The notes below the pieces were generated by a model. It made no database searches and was not told where the DNA came from. It saw only the letters and a program-made list of their open reading frames with translations. Positions 1-13,337 of a stretch of DNA of 64,000 bases are shown piece by piece. Location of the stretch: positions 1 through 64,000 of the forward strand of contig RWJK01001573.1 in the NCBI GenBank assembly GCA_004335835.1. The letters are read 5' to 3'. How positions within the stretch are numbered: position 1 is the first letter of the stretch; every line of letters begins with the position of its first letter. The DNA comes from Scenedesmus sp. ARA3 (taxonomy: Eukaryota; Chlorophyta; Chlorophyceae; Sphaeropleales; Scenedesmaceae). The position numbers and the translations under genes are program-made.

Positions 1-1780
1 GGGCTGGGCCCTGGTTGGGTTTTTGGTGATGCTGTCCTGGACTTTCTGGAGTGCCCCTTCCCCTTGGATGACCACCCAAAAACATCTCCACAATCACGCA
101 AGCCACCCACCCACCTGCAACACAAAAGGCAACAGCCCCCGCTGCTGCATCTACAAAGCCAGCTGCTGCATTCCACAAATTATTTACTTGCTGAGCAGGC
201 CGCAGCCGCACTGCGCACCTCAGCGTCTCCTGGATCACTGCAGCAAGGTAGCGCAGCCTGGAGCAGTCCTCAAACTCAAACGCCCGCGGCTGCAGCTGCT
301 TCCCATGCACCAGCAGCCCAGCTTCTTGCAGCTCCTGCTCCAACCGCTGCTGCGCCTCGGAATGCATTGCCAGCAGCCCAGCTTCTTGCAGCTCCTGCTC
401 CAACCGCTGCTGCGCCTCGGGATGCATCGCCAGCAGCGCCAGCGCCCAGGCGGCGCCGTGTGATGCTGCTTCGAATCCTGCTGAGGCCAAGGTGCCTAGC
501 TCGACGCCGATGCGGGAGAGGGTGCAGAGGGGCTGCCCTGTGGCGGGGTCCTTGGCTGCCAGCAGCAGACCTGCAGGCATAGCAGCATACAGCATACCAT
601 ATCAACTGTTGTAGTTATTCATACATAGCATGCAACCGTACGGCTGAGATGTTCCCATCACACCTCATGAGTTTGCCTTGCGTGTGATGTGTTGCACTGT
701 CTGTGCTAAACGCTTGTGTTGCGCATGGGCTGTCACAGCTAATGCTGCAGGGGCGTTAGCGCTACGGCTTGACGGACAAGCAGTAAAAGAAGGCATACAT
801 TGTTAACACGCTGTTAATGGCGGCAGTTGTGTTGCTGCTGCAGCTCACCTCCCACAGAGTAGGGTTGCAGGGATCCCTGGGGCGCCTGGCTCATGCGCAG
901 CGCCAGCTGCTGAGCAAACTCGTTGAAGCGCCTGCAGGAACAAAACAGGGGCAGCAGAACAGTGGGTGCATGGCATTGTACAGCATTGCTGACCTTTCAA
1001 AGTTTGAGCAAGCTGTGCCTGCTACGGTTGTGCGTGAAAAACCTGAGATATGGTTGCTCACATGTGGCGGCCGTCAAGCCAGCCACTGTTTGGATGTTGC
1101 TGTTACATCCACTACACTGACATTTGCCATACTGCAGTTACAACCAACGACTCACTTGCAGCTGCGCCAGTCTGCCCTGGCCCTGGAGCTCCACAGCCAG
1201 GACATCTGCCACAGGGGGTCTCCAGCAAAGTGGTGGGCTGCCTCCGTCATGTCGCGCACCACTGCCAGGTACTCGTTGTTGCTGCAGCAGCAGGATGTGG
1301 TGGGCAGAGGATGCACAGCAGCATGAGAACAGCAGCAGACTCAGCACAAGACCTGTCAGGTGCCACACGTGTGCTCTGAGCTTTTTTGAGGTAGATATCC
1401 TGCTCAATGGTTTGTATGCTGCAGCAAGACAGATGATGCTTTTTTTTGCTTGGACAAGTAATAGAAATACAAGGTGCATATATTTGCTTTGATATCTACA
1501 AAGGTAAACATCACTGGTTTGGTTTCGTCATCCACAGCCAGAAAGATGACGGCGCTTGCTGTGTGTACTGTCACAAGGTGCAGCCGCCTCACCCGTCCAC
1601 CACTGCGCCCTGGTCCTCCCCGTATGTGACGGTGGAGATGACGTCACAGTTGATGCGCTCACACATGTTCTGGATGTCCACTGCGCGCAGACAGCAGCCA
1701 TGTGCCATATACAATAAATGTTTGGTGGCAGATGAGCAGGGAATTGCTTACTAAAGGACAGGTATCAACGCTGGGATGCG

Positions 1781-1815
<35 letters not shown>

Positions 1816-4548
1816 AACGTCGGCTGCATCCAAAGCGCACCACCGACCACAATACCAGGCTGAGCTCAGCTGGCTTGCTGCTCTGCATGCTGCTGCATTA
1901 CGCACACGATCTGTGTGCTCCTGGACAGCCGCTTGCAGGAAGCTTTGCAATTTGGCCCGCCAGCCCACCTGCTGCGCCTGTGCCGGCCCTTCCAATGACG
2001 CCTGCTGCTGCTACGCTAGTGCATGTGATCTGCGATTTGGCAGAGCCTCTTACGGAAGCACAATCCAGCCCGCCTGCTGCGCCTGTGCCGGCCCTTGGAA
2101 TGATGCCTGCTGCTACGTTAGTGCATATGATTGTGATTTGGCAGAGCCTCTCGGCGATGCTACAATCCAGCCCATTATGGTAGGAGGCGTGCCCTTCCTT
2201 AACTTACGCGGGTGTCAAGTGTGAACACACCACGTGTAGCTCATTCACTCATTCATTTATTCATTCATCCAGCTCACCTGCAGCGCCTGCGCCGGCCCTC
2301 TCAATGATGTCTGCTGCTGTCTGGGTCAGCCCCACAATGCGCGGCACCAGTGCACGCAGCGAGGCAGCGCCAAATGCAGGCAGTGCTGCGCGCCGCACGG
2401 CTGTGTGCATTGGGCCGTCGGCCTCGCTGAGAATGTTGCGGTGGGGTGCACCAGTCATGCTGGTGTAGATGTCATATATGGCGGGCGCCTGCAGAGCATG
2501 GCAGTGGATTTGAAGCGTATTCACAGTGGGTGTCGTGATCAATTTGTAGATGCTGTGGAGGTGTAAGCGGCGTGCTGGTGCAGTTGTCGCAGATGGCGGG
2601 CGCCTGCACATGCAGTAGTTTGGTGGGCAGGCAGTGCGGCCCTTTGCGCAGCAGCCTGGGCAGCCTCCTGTGGCGCCGGCAGGCAGGGTGTGTTGGTTTG
2701 GAACTTGCTAATCATATTTACAAAGTACACACGCAACATACGGACCCTACCTTGGGCAGGCAGTGTGGCCCTTTTCACAGCAGCCTGGCAGCCTCCTGTA
2801 GTTCTGACAAAAACAGCACCCGCACAGGGCCCACACCTGCTTTTCTTTTGTACGACAGCACGTGACACTCCAAACCCCAGTCTTTCTTGTCAGTCAGCAA
2901 CATGGCAGCTGCCACATTCAGAACGCAACACACACGAGATATGCAGCAGTGTTCTACACTGTAGCGTGAAACCACACCTTGGGCAAGCAGTGTGGCCCCT
3001 TGCGCAGCAGCCTGCTGGCCTCCTGTGGCTGCGACGGGACGAACGTCAAAGTTCTTGACGTCTCAACATAACAGTTACAAACTACAAATTCAACACAAGC
3101 GACATACACGACACATCTTGGGCAGGCAGTGTGTCCCCTTGCGCAGCAGCCTGCTGGCCTCCTGTGGCTCTGACAGGAACAGCATTGCCGATTGCAACAT
3201 AACTGTTACTAAACAGATCCTAACACATGCAACATACTGGCACACCTTGGGAAGGCAGTGTGGCCCCTTTTTGCAGCAGCCTGGCAGCCTCCTGTTGAGC
3301 CACAGCTCGACAGGGACAGCACTCGCACAGGGCCCACGCAACACACACAACACATGCAGCAGTAGGCAGCACACCTTGGGCAGGCAGTGTGGCCCCTTGC
3401 GCAGCAGTCTGCTGGCCTCCTGTGGCTCTGACAGGAACAGCACCCGCACAGGGCCCACGCGCGTGGCCACCAGCGGGCCGTGCTGGCGCTCCCACTCCAG
3501 CATGCGGGCTGACAGCTGCAGCAGCAGGGGCGGCAGCAAGAGCAGCATTAAGAGCAGTATTAAGAGCAGCAGAAGCAACAGCAACAGCAGCAGCAGCAGA
3601 CTTGGCATGCGGTTGACGCGTGGAGACCCTTGCTGCCAGTAACTCCAATTTACAGCAGAGACGCATCAATGGCGGGGTGTTGGCTGGAGTTGTGCTGCAC
3701 TCAAGTTAATGCAGAGACGCATCAATTGTGGGGTGTTGACTGGAGTTGTTCTGCAGTAAACCGCACTTCAACGTGGAGGTCATGCTGGCCGCTCTTTCCT
3801 GTGCAATAGGATAACAAAGCTCTTCAACCGCAAAGCAAATCATGTGTGGCTGCACCCACCCACTGGTCTCCAATGTGCTTGCCATGCCCCAGCAGCCAGT
3901 GCGGGGCAGCAGGTCCCGGAATGGACCTGCAGCATCAGCACATGCGTTGTTATAATGCTAGCAGGAATTATCTCTTCGACGCCCACTTCGTTCGACTACT
4001 TCCATCTGCTGCACATGCTAAAAGACTCTGAAGCAGCAGCTGTTGTACTCTGCCTGATACAAGTGTGCAACTTTTGCCTCAACAGCTGGAAGCTTTCCAG
4101 TGCTGTGGCAGGAGGTGATGTACAACGTTTGTAATTGAAGCGGGCATATCATTATTGTGTGAAGGCATATCATTATTGTGTGAAGGCATATCATTATTGT
4201 GTGAAGGCATATCATCATTGTGTGAAGGCATATCATTATTGTGTGAAGGCATGCACATGAGGTGGCTGCCTGCAGCTGTACACAGCCTGGCCGCCAGGCA
4301 AGCGGCTTGCTTTGCAGTTGCTGGTGTGACTCACACCAATGATTTGCGATACAATGCCAAGGTCGCCTGCTGACCGTGCATAAGGCAGCAAACTGCCAGC
4401 AAGGAGGCCCGCTGCACCCTCACCTCCACTGCAACCAGCTCATCAGTTCTTTGTGAATCCAAAGCAGCACCCACAGCAGTGCTGGCAGTCCCACCGTGGC
4501 AATGGCAGCAGCAGTGACATTCACTGCCTCCTGCCCAAACAGCAGCAT
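1..4548 (-). CDS. Cytochrome P450 monooxygenase (3' part off the window)
   Basis: Membrane-anchored heme monooxygenase; substrate unknown. Eight exons join with matching phases, except that the end of exon 2 is uncertain: 4424-4548, ~3865-3926, 3375-3515, 2278-2488, 1593-1680, 1156-1281, 849-931, 219-570. The ATG at 4546-4548 follows an in-frame TAA. Exon 1 encodes a hydrophobic anchor (GLPALLWVLLW). Exon 2 has the proline-rich hinge (IPGPAAPHWLLGHG). Exon 3 has the N-terminal fold (ERQHGPLVATRVGPVRVLF). Exon 4 has the helix C region (ILSEADGPMHTAVRRAALP). Exon 8 has the I helix (AGFEAASHGAAWAL) and the start of the K helix (ETLR). The heme-cysteine region lies beyond position 1. Odd points: the usual I-helix Thr is Ala, and 60 bp just after the I helix are duplicated in frame. 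The CYP family is unresolved. P450 identity is confident from the motifs; activity is uncertain. Confidence 0.85.
311..430 (-). repeat. In-frame 60-bp tandem duplication inside P450 exon 8
   Basis: Two nearly identical 60-bp units lie side by side in the P450 coding exon. Each adds 20 residues (LLAMHPEAQQRLEQELQEAG, then the same with S for P) just after the I helix. The P450 fold normally has one such segment. The near identity suggests a recent duplication. It keeps the reading frame. Confidence 0.9.
1782..1811. repeat. (CA)n microsatellite
   Basis: An uninterrupted run of about 15 CA units. It lies in the intron between P450 exons 4 and 5. Confidence 0.95.
1940..2110 (-). repeat. Donor-side shards of P450 exon 4
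   Basis: Two copies (around 1960-2000 and 2070-2110) of the last ~30 bp of P450 exon 4, encoding RAGTGAAGG. They are embedded in a duplicated unit of about 100 bp that also contains intron sequence. Both lie downstream of the real exon (2278-2488) in gene direction. The spliced reading frame does not need them. Confidence 0.7.
2610..3310 (-). repeat. Array of donor-side shards of P450 exon 3
   Basis: About five partial copies of the 3' part of P450 exon 3 lie downstream of the real exon (3375-3515), near 3247-3300, 3117-3185, 2990-3045, 2757-2820 and 2620-2680. Typical coding content is SEPQEASRLLRKG followed by HCLPK and a GT donor. Spacing is about 128-133 bp, with one larger step. Copies differ by substitutions (LRKGTHC, CKKGPHC, QRAALPA) and are interleaved with diverged intron sequence. 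The gene model uses only the full exon. Confidence 0.8.
4143..4252. repeat. 21-bp tandem repeat, about five copies
   Basis: An AT-rich 21-bp unit (core GGCATATCATTATTGTGTG) is repeated head to tail five times with one or two changes. It lies in the first intron of the P450 gene. Confidence 0.95.
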
Positions 4549-6231
4549 GCTGCTTTAAGGTTTGGTGAAATACGCTGTTATGTTTTGAATTACAACCAAG
4601 CTGCGTAGCGAGTTGCAGTCCCAACCAATGTTCAGGGTGTTCGCGCTCTGGATGATGCCGGGTCCAAGCTCGCTGCCAACTGCAAGCTTTTTGCACCAGA
4701 GAAACAGGCGGTCAATGTTATGTAGCATCGTGCTGTCTGAGCGTATGTAAGTGGTGCTGCTGAAGCTGCCGACCCAGCTACCCAGCAGGTGCCTTGAAGG
4801 TCACCGGCGCCAAAACGTGACGGGTCCGTACAGACATGACAGCTGCAACCCAATCTGGACCAAAAGCCAGGGCAGTCCCACGTCGTTTGCCTGCTTTTGC
4901 AGCATAAGTATAAGCCAGCACTTCACGTAGTAGATTATTAGGTGCTGCTGCAGGCCTGTTGAAATGAGGGACGCCGTGCCAGCTTGGGCTTGCACTACAC
5001 TTCGTGCTGATCCTATCTCTCTGCCTTTACTGCCGCTGCTGCCCAGTCAGACATTACCGTTTGCAGGGAGGCAGCAACGCTAATGAAACCAAGCAAACGT
5101 TACCGTCACATATGGCGCACCCAGGGACTCACACAGCCCTCTGTACAGCTGTACATAACCAACAACAGCAGGCGCAACAACTTGTTGAACTGTTGAACCG
5201 TAGCGCTACGGTCGGACCAATGGTTGACACACTCCACAAGTCACGCAGCGGCTGCGTAGTGCAAGCAAGCATGTGCAACCCAGGCACCAGTGATGAACAG
5301 TGCTTGGCGCCGCTGACTCGCCTTATGTCAGGCTGCCATGAGTGGCGGACCACCGCCCATGCCAAAAGCCCTACATGAGCAGTACATCTTTCCTGACTGA
5401 AGAACACAGACGTACTGCCAGCTGCTGTGCGGCTGGCCGGCAGGCTTACCCCAGCTGCCAGTGCATGCACAATGCATATACGTTAGCAGCGCTGAGGTCA
5501 ACACACAAGCCCTGCTGCTGCATACTACATGCATGCACACCTGGCATGCTGCTGTGTGCAGTGCTTCCGTAGTTGAAGAAGTGTCCAAGATTGTGACCGC
5601 AGGCGGCAACCTAGTCAAACACCCATACCCAACATGAACCGCAGCTCAACACCAGCCACTCCTGCAAGGTGCTTTGCACTTTTTTTTGGCCACGCAGCAG
5701 CTCACCGCATTGAAAAACTGCTTGCAGTCGACAATGCAGTACATTTTGTCGAAAATAGCCAATGCCAAACAGCAACGAGCCTTCACTACAGCCTGCTGTG
5801 GCAGCAGGCAATGCAGCCAAGGCCGTGCACAGTGCTGCCCTGCCCCTACAGCAGCAGCATGCACCACAGCATGATGTCATGATGCTGCGGGCTCCGTCAG
5901 CATCAGGCGTCAAATCAAAACACAACAACATGAAGTTTCAGGCCATGCGCATGCATGCGCCAAACCAAAACATCACTCAGAGCCCTGCCATGCCAGCAGG
6001 ATGCTGCACATCCTTCCCGCAGCTGCTGCAGCATCATCAGCAGCTGCTGCTGCTGCTGCTGCTCTCGCAACACAACATAGACTCCCAAGACCAGCTAGTC
6101 GCAAAGAAAAAGCACCCCTGCTGGCAGGCTGCTGCCAGACTTCCCCACTGCTGCTGCTGCTTGTGCAATGCAGCCAGACTTCCCCACTGCTGCTGCTGCT
6201 GCTTGTGCAATGCAGCCACAAACACAGCAGC
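4549..6231. other. Spacer between the P450 start and the CCT8 stop
   Basis: Both flanking genes read on the minus strand, so this span should hold the CCT8 3' UTR and the P450 promoter. I see only short, unconvincing open frames and a CTG run near 6045-6062. No RNA gene was recognised. An undetected small gene cannot be excluded. Confidence 0.5.
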
Positions 6232-9200
6232 TTAGTCGTCGTCACCATCGCCTGCGCGAGGCTTGGGCCCTCCTGCCTGCTTGGCCATGATGATCTGGTC
6301 AACCTTGAGCACAGTGACCACTGCATCTGTGGCCAGCCGCACTGCCCACCACTTGGCCGCATACACGTCCATGATGCCCTCTGCTGCCAGGTCCTTGGGG
6401 GCGCCGCTCTCGATGCACACGCCAGCGTTTACCTGTAGAGCAGAAGAAAGTGCACACAGTATCAGCAAGGAGTTCATCTTGGCACGCGCCACATAATAAT
6501 TCGCACGCCCACAACCTTCCTGCACAAGCAGCAGCAAGCGCGGGGGATCCGTCGTCAATGTGTACGGTCAGCAAGAGCCGCTCAAAGCACCACCAATGCA
6601 CGTCCATGATAGCCTCTGCTGCCAGGTCCTTGGGGGCGCCGCTCTCAATGTCCACGCCAGCGTTTACCTGCACAGCAGAAGAGCAAGCACATGCAATCAA
6701 GCAACAGCATTTACCTACACAGCAGCAGGAAGCGATAAGAGACGCGTTGCCAAGTAATCAGCAAGATGCACGCACACCGCGTCCAGTGCAAGCCGAGCAC
6801 AACAGCACCCTTGCAACAGGCACCATGCAAGCGAGCACCGGAGTGGCGGCTGCCATAAAGGCTGCCGTTGAAGTGTCATGAAAGCAGCCAAGCAGGCAAT
6901 CTGGTGGTTCTGCAGCAACGCACCTGGCCCTGCGCGTGTGTCGCGTACAGGCGTGCCAGCACCTCGCTGGCCCATTATAAACAAACCAGAAGCAGCACAA
7001 CCCTACCCCCACACACAAAAGATGCAAACGCACCTGGCGTTGCGCGTGTGCCGCGTATAGGCGTGCCAGCACCTCGCTGGCCTGCTCTACCCAAACAAAC
7101 AAGAAGCAGCACAGCCTGCCTACACACAGAGGTGGATGCTAGCATGCTTGCTTGATATCTCAATGCTGCCTGAATTTCAACACAAACACGAGCGCACCTG
7201 GCCCTGCGCGTGTGCCGCGTACAGGCGTGCCAGCACCTCACTGGCCTGCAGCCCGCTGTTCTCAGCAATGGTGCGCGGCACCACCTCCAGCGCCTCCGCA
7301 AACCTGCATCAGCAGCAGCAGCAGCAGCAGCAAAGGCAGCAGCACAGGGTTGGTCGGTGCCAAGCACGATGATTATGGCTGTTCCCCTCAATGGTGCACA
7401 TAACTATCTCCAACACCTCCAAAAACCTGTGGGTGGTTGAGCAGCGGCAGCGGCAGCGGCAGCGCAAAAGGGTCTGCTCAAAACCAAGCACAACAAACAC
7501 AAGGTGACATGGAAGACGCATTCTCATCATAACTTGTGGAAGGCAGCTGTGGCTGCCGCAGACGGGGTGCCACAACGCCAGCTGCAGTGCCAGCAACCCA
7601 AATCAAGTCGTACATTTGCAAACCCCCTGCTGCTCACCGCGCGATGGCGTACTGGTCCAGCCCCGTCTGCTTCTTGCCAAAGTCAGCCACCTGGCGGGCC
7701 ATCTCAATCTCTGACGCGCCGCCGGCAGGCACGCAGCGCGCGTCACGGCACAGCGCCTGCAGCGGGTCGGCAGCAGCAGCAGCACAACAAAAGTCTCAGA
7801 TGAAGCAGCATCTCAAGCATCTAGCATCGAGGTCGGCTGTGCCGCACCCATCAAGTATTCACTGGGACAGCCAATGGTACAGTTTACGACGCCGTATGAG
7901 GTCTGAACAGTGGTAGATTGATATTTCAGGCACACCGCACCTTGTATGCGTTGATGCCATCATCCACTGCCCTCTCCACATCGTCAAGGAAGCCTTCTGT
8001 TGACCCCCGCAGCAGCAGCGTGGCCAGCACCCATTCGAACAACCAACACCCAGACCATCAACCCTGAATCCAAAAGCCAAAGCGCACCTTGTATGCATTA
8101 ATGCCGTCATCCACAGCGCGCTCCACATCGTCCAAAAAGCCTTCTGTTGACCCCCGCAGCACCAGCGTGGCCACACTGCCCAGGGAGGCGTCCTGCTGCA
8201 GCACCACGCAGTTGGCCCCGCCCAACTCGCGCACCTCAATCTGCAGCAGCAGCAGCAACAGCCACAGCGGTTCATGAGAACCAAACGTAACAACATACTG
8301 AGAGGTCATACATGAGCGCCGCGGCCTGCTGCAGCACCACGCAGTTGGCCCCGCCCACCTCGCGCACCTCAATCTGCAGCAGCAGCAGCAGCAACAGCCA
8401 CAGCGGTTCATGAGAACCAAACGTAACAACATACTGAGAGGTCATACATGAGCGACGCGTCCTGCTGCAGCACCACGCAGTTGGCCCCGCCCACCTCACG
8501 CACCTCGATCTGCAGCAGCAGCAAGAGCAGCAGCAGCAGCAGCAGCGGCGGCCATACATGACGGTCAAAACGCAACCCCTACCGATGCATAGCAACCCCA
8601 AACCTACTGCACACCTACATTCATCACTGCCTGGTAGCCAACACCACCACCCTCAACACGTATCTTTCCCCACCTGCTGTGCAAAGCCCAGCTCGTCCGG
8701 CTGTGGCGCCTGCAGCTTCAAACCGGCGGCTGCACCTGCCAAACTCATACCAAGTAATGAAAGAAGATCATGATAGTAGTAAGCCGCACCTGCTTTGCAA
8801 AGCCCAGCTCATCTGGCTGCGGCGCCTGCAGCTTGACAATGGCCACAGCCCCATGGCCCTGCATACAGATAAACTCGCCCGTCTAACAAGGCACACACCA
8901 GTTTGAAAAAGCAAACTCTCCCCCCCCCCACACCTGCTTTGCAAAGCCCAGCTCATCTGGCTGCGGCGCCTGCAGCGTGACAATGGCCACTGCAACTGCA
9001 TGATTATTTCAGTTGTAAGCACACTACAAGAAACGCATCTTAGGTAGCCGCACCTGCTTTGCAAAGCCCAGCTCATCCGGCTATGATGCCTGCAGCTTGA
9101 CGATGGCCACTGCAACCGTCACGACTACATCATTAGTAAGCACACTACAGGAAACTCATCTTGGGTAGCCGCACCTGCTTTGCAAAGCCCAGCTCATCCG

Positions 9201-12200
9201 GCTGTGGTGCTTGCAGCTTCACAATGGCCACAGCCCCCGTGGCCCTGCATACGGACATGATCACCCCTCTATCCAGGCACACAACCAGTCTGAAAAAGCA
9301 AGCTTTCCCCACACACCTGCTTTGCGAAGCCCAGCTCATCCGGCTGCGGCGCCTGCAGCTTGACAATGGCCACTGCCCCCGTGGCCCTGCAGAAGCGGCG
9401 CATGTCAAACTTGGAGGGGATGCGCAGCGCCAGCAGCCCGTATTTCTCGATGAAGTGCATCGCCATCTCGCCAATGGCTCCACCAGACACGATGACCTGC
9501 GGTTACAGCGTTAGAATAATGTAACAGTGTCAGTAACATATGATATAAGGAGGTGAGCGCCAGCAGCCCGTACCTCTCAATGAAGTGCATCGCCATTTTG
9601 CCGATGGCACCACCAGGCACGATGACCTGCGGTTACAGCGTTGAAATAACATAACAGCATCAGTAACATATGATATAAGGAAGTGAGCGCCAGCAGCCCG
9701 TACTTCTCAATGAAGTGCATCGCCATCTCGCCAATTGCACCACCAGACACAATGACCTGCGGCAACAGCTTTGATTGTATCATTGTGTCAGTGATGTAAC
9801 AGGAAGAGGTGTATGTACTTCCTGATGAAGTGCATTGCCATCTTGCCGATGGCGCAGCCAGATGCAACAACCGGCGGATACGATGACCAAACAGGAGGTG
9901 GTGGGCATACCACAATGTGTGCAGGTCTTCGGCAAGTGCCACGACAGATGTGTGCACCACTCTGTAACCCTGCCGCAACCCTATGGATCCTTCAGAAATG
10001 TCTGCATCACCACCTCACCTTGACGCCGCTGTCAGCAATTTTCACTTACTGCTACGTCACACAGGAAATGCCTAGGATGTACTCAACGCCTACGCTGTTT
10101 GGACACTTCAATTATATTCAGCACCCCACCTTGGCGCCGCTGTCTGCGATGGCCTTTACGTACTGCCATACAATACACGAGATTCCTAGGACGTACTTGA
10201 CGCCAAATGCTTGAAAAACGCTTCATTCAGCACCCCACCTTGGCGCCGCTGTCTGCGATGGCCTTCACGTACTGCTATACAACCAATGAATTTCCTGGGA
10301 TGTACTAAACGCCTACGCTGTTTGAGCACTTCAGTTGTGAATGAAGCAGCACCCACCTTGGCGCCGCTGTCTGCGATGGCCTTCACGTACTGCTCCAGCT
10401 TCTCTTCCTCAGACCTGCAGCCAGGGCAGCACAGCAGCACACAGTAAATGAATGCTCAGTGTTTTGCGCACAAGCCGGTAGCAGTGCAGGGTTGAGGATC
10501 TGACAGAAGCACCCGAAGCCTTGACACATCCCGCTCGCTACCCAGGCAACGCGCATGCTGCGCCAATCAAGTCTCCGGTGCTGCCTGATGATGATTAAAA
10601 ACGTACCAAAGGTCTGAAAGTGACAGTCAAATAACACTATAACATAACGCACCGTGAGTAGCCCTCCAGCTCCTCAGCTGACTTAATCAGCACTGTGCCC
10701 TTCGTCTCCGGCCCGCTGGTGTCCACGCCCTGCAAACACACACATTGAGTGGTTCTTTTCATGAAAACCGTTGATTCAAACAGTGCCAGAGGGCAGACAC
10801 TGCAGCACGCGCGTCTCTGTCAGCGATCAATACTTCGCACGCATCCCACCACAACAACTTGTGCAAGCGAGAGTTCCCTGGCCAGCTGGCGCTGCACCTG
10901 TGCGCAGATGCAACAAGAAAACCTCTCATTCCTCCTGCCCCCGCCTGTCTGAGCCCCCTCTCCTGCTGGTTCTTGTGTTCTATTTTCTCACCTGTGCGTA
11001 GACCACCACCTTGGCGTTCTCCACGCACTTGACGCTGCCCTCTGCATCACGCTTCAGCACCATGCCCTTCACCACCTGCGACACACAGCATGATCACACA
11101 GTAGGAAGAAGGTCTGGCTGTCTGATATCTCTAACTATCAGGATTTGCACTATTACTAGGTTGCGCTTCAGCACCATGCCCTTGACCACCTGCAGAGCAC
11201 ACACAACATCATCATACAGCAGCATGCAGTTCAGGGTCATGTTTCTCAATCCCTGTCAGGATCGGCAATACGGCACCAATGCGCATTACATGTACATCCT
11301 CAATGCCCATGCTTGTAAAAGTAATAGACAATCTTGTTCCAGCAACACACGTAGTAACAAGAGTAACATAGGAACTAGCCGCCGCCCCCCGCAACATTTT
11401 CAAGCAGCACACCTGTGAGTCGGGCAGTGCCCCTCCCACGATCTTCACATGCGCACATTTTGTCAACGTTGAAGTTGTGCGGGTTGCTTGGAACGACATC
11501 AATGCACTCCCCAAACCACCATCACAATGTCAAAGTAAACATAAATCAAAACAAGCTTGCTGCGCACATGTGAGTCTGGCAGCACGCCGCCCGGTATCTT
11601 CACGGTGCGGCTGCAAATGACGTAGAGAATTTGCCCAGAAACCCAAACCCCGCACCTGCGAGTCGGGCAGCGCCCCTCCCATGATCTTCACGATGCGCAC
11701 GTTGTCCACGTTGAAGTTGTGCGGGTTGCTTGGAACGACATCAATGCACGCCTCAGCGATCAGCGGCGCAAGCAGGTCTTCATAACCGAGCTGCTTGCTG
11801 CTGATGGCACCACGCAGCCGCAGCGCAACCTGCGGCAAAACAAGAAGGGCATGCGGCAACAATCGGCTGTTATGATTGAGTTGTATTCAGGCAGTATGTT
11901 GTTGTTGGGTGTGAAGAAAATGTGCTTGTACATGGGTAGAGGTATGAACCGTTGATGCGTTTCAAAGGGTTGTGGAGTAATTGATGATTTGTTGAGCATG
12001 AATGTGACGGCACGGCGCCAGCAGGTCCTCATAGCCCAGCTGCTTGCTGCTGATGGCACCACGCAGCCGCAGCGCAACCTGCGGCACAGCACAGAGGGCA
12101 CGAGGCAACAACCGATTGTGTTATGTCGTGTTGGGTCACGCGTCCGCATGCCCTGCCTGCACCTGCTGCTGCCACTGCAGCGCGGCAGCAGTCGCCACTG

Positions 12201-12419
12201 CATCTGCCGTCGATGCTTCACACACCAAGCATACTAATGCGCTGGCAGCTGTGTTACAATCATGTGAGCGGCTCTTGGCTCCTGCTGCACCTCCTGCTGC
12301 AGTGCTGCTGCTCCCCCCCACACCCCTCCTTGTCCTGCGCCCACTCACCGCTGCCTTGTCCTTCACGTCCAGTGTGTCAGTGCCGGGCAGCACTAGGCTC
12401 TCCAGCACTGACAGCGCCT

Positions 12420-12456
<37 letters not shown>

Positions 12457-13303
12457 ATAGCAGAGCGAGTTGTGTTATGATAGCGGCACCAGAACCCAAC
12501 AACTAGCTGACGCCAGCACTACTTTCAACATCGATCGTTAGCTCCGCTGCCCCCATCATGGCACTCATGCAGCCTGCTCCACATTGCCCACTGCACTGAC
12601 GTGGCAGGCAACATGGCAGTAACTCGCTGCCGCAACACAATTGACACGCAGTGCCCCAGGCGCGCTGAAAGCCCTCCCCCATACGTTGCACAGCAGTACC
12701 ATTGCAGTTCACACCCTCGAGAACCTCCCTACAACACATGGCGCAGAGCTATTGCCCCTCGCACCTTGTCTGAGGCGCGCTGGTAGCCCTCTGCAATCTT
12801 GCTGGTGTGCAGCAGGATTGCAGCAATCATGTAGTCCGGAATCGATTCAAATACACCTACGCACCTTGTCTGAGGCGCGCTGGTAACCCTCTGCAATCTC
12901 GCTGGTGTGCAGCACCCTTGCAGCAACCACAACGCCCGCAAAAATCATTAAAATACACTCCCGCACCTTGTCTGAGGCGCGCTGGTAGCCCTCTGCAATC
13001 TCACTGGTGTGCAGCCCATCCCGCAGCAGCACCTCAGCATTGCCCAGCAGCTCCCCGGCCAGCGTAAGCACCTGCAGCAGCAGCAGCAGGCAGCAGTGAA
13101 AGTGAGTACAGCGCCAGCAGCAGCAGCAGCGACAGCACCTCTGCATTGCCCAGCAGCTCACCAGCCAGCGTAGGCACCTGGCAGCAGCAGCAGCAGCAGT
13201 GGCGCAGTGAAAATGAGTACAGGTTCAACAGCAGCAGCACCTGGCAGCGTCAGCAGGCGGCAGCAGAACTGAGTACAGTCCCAGCAGCAATGATTCAATC
13301 GGA

Positions 13304-13337
<34 letters not shown>

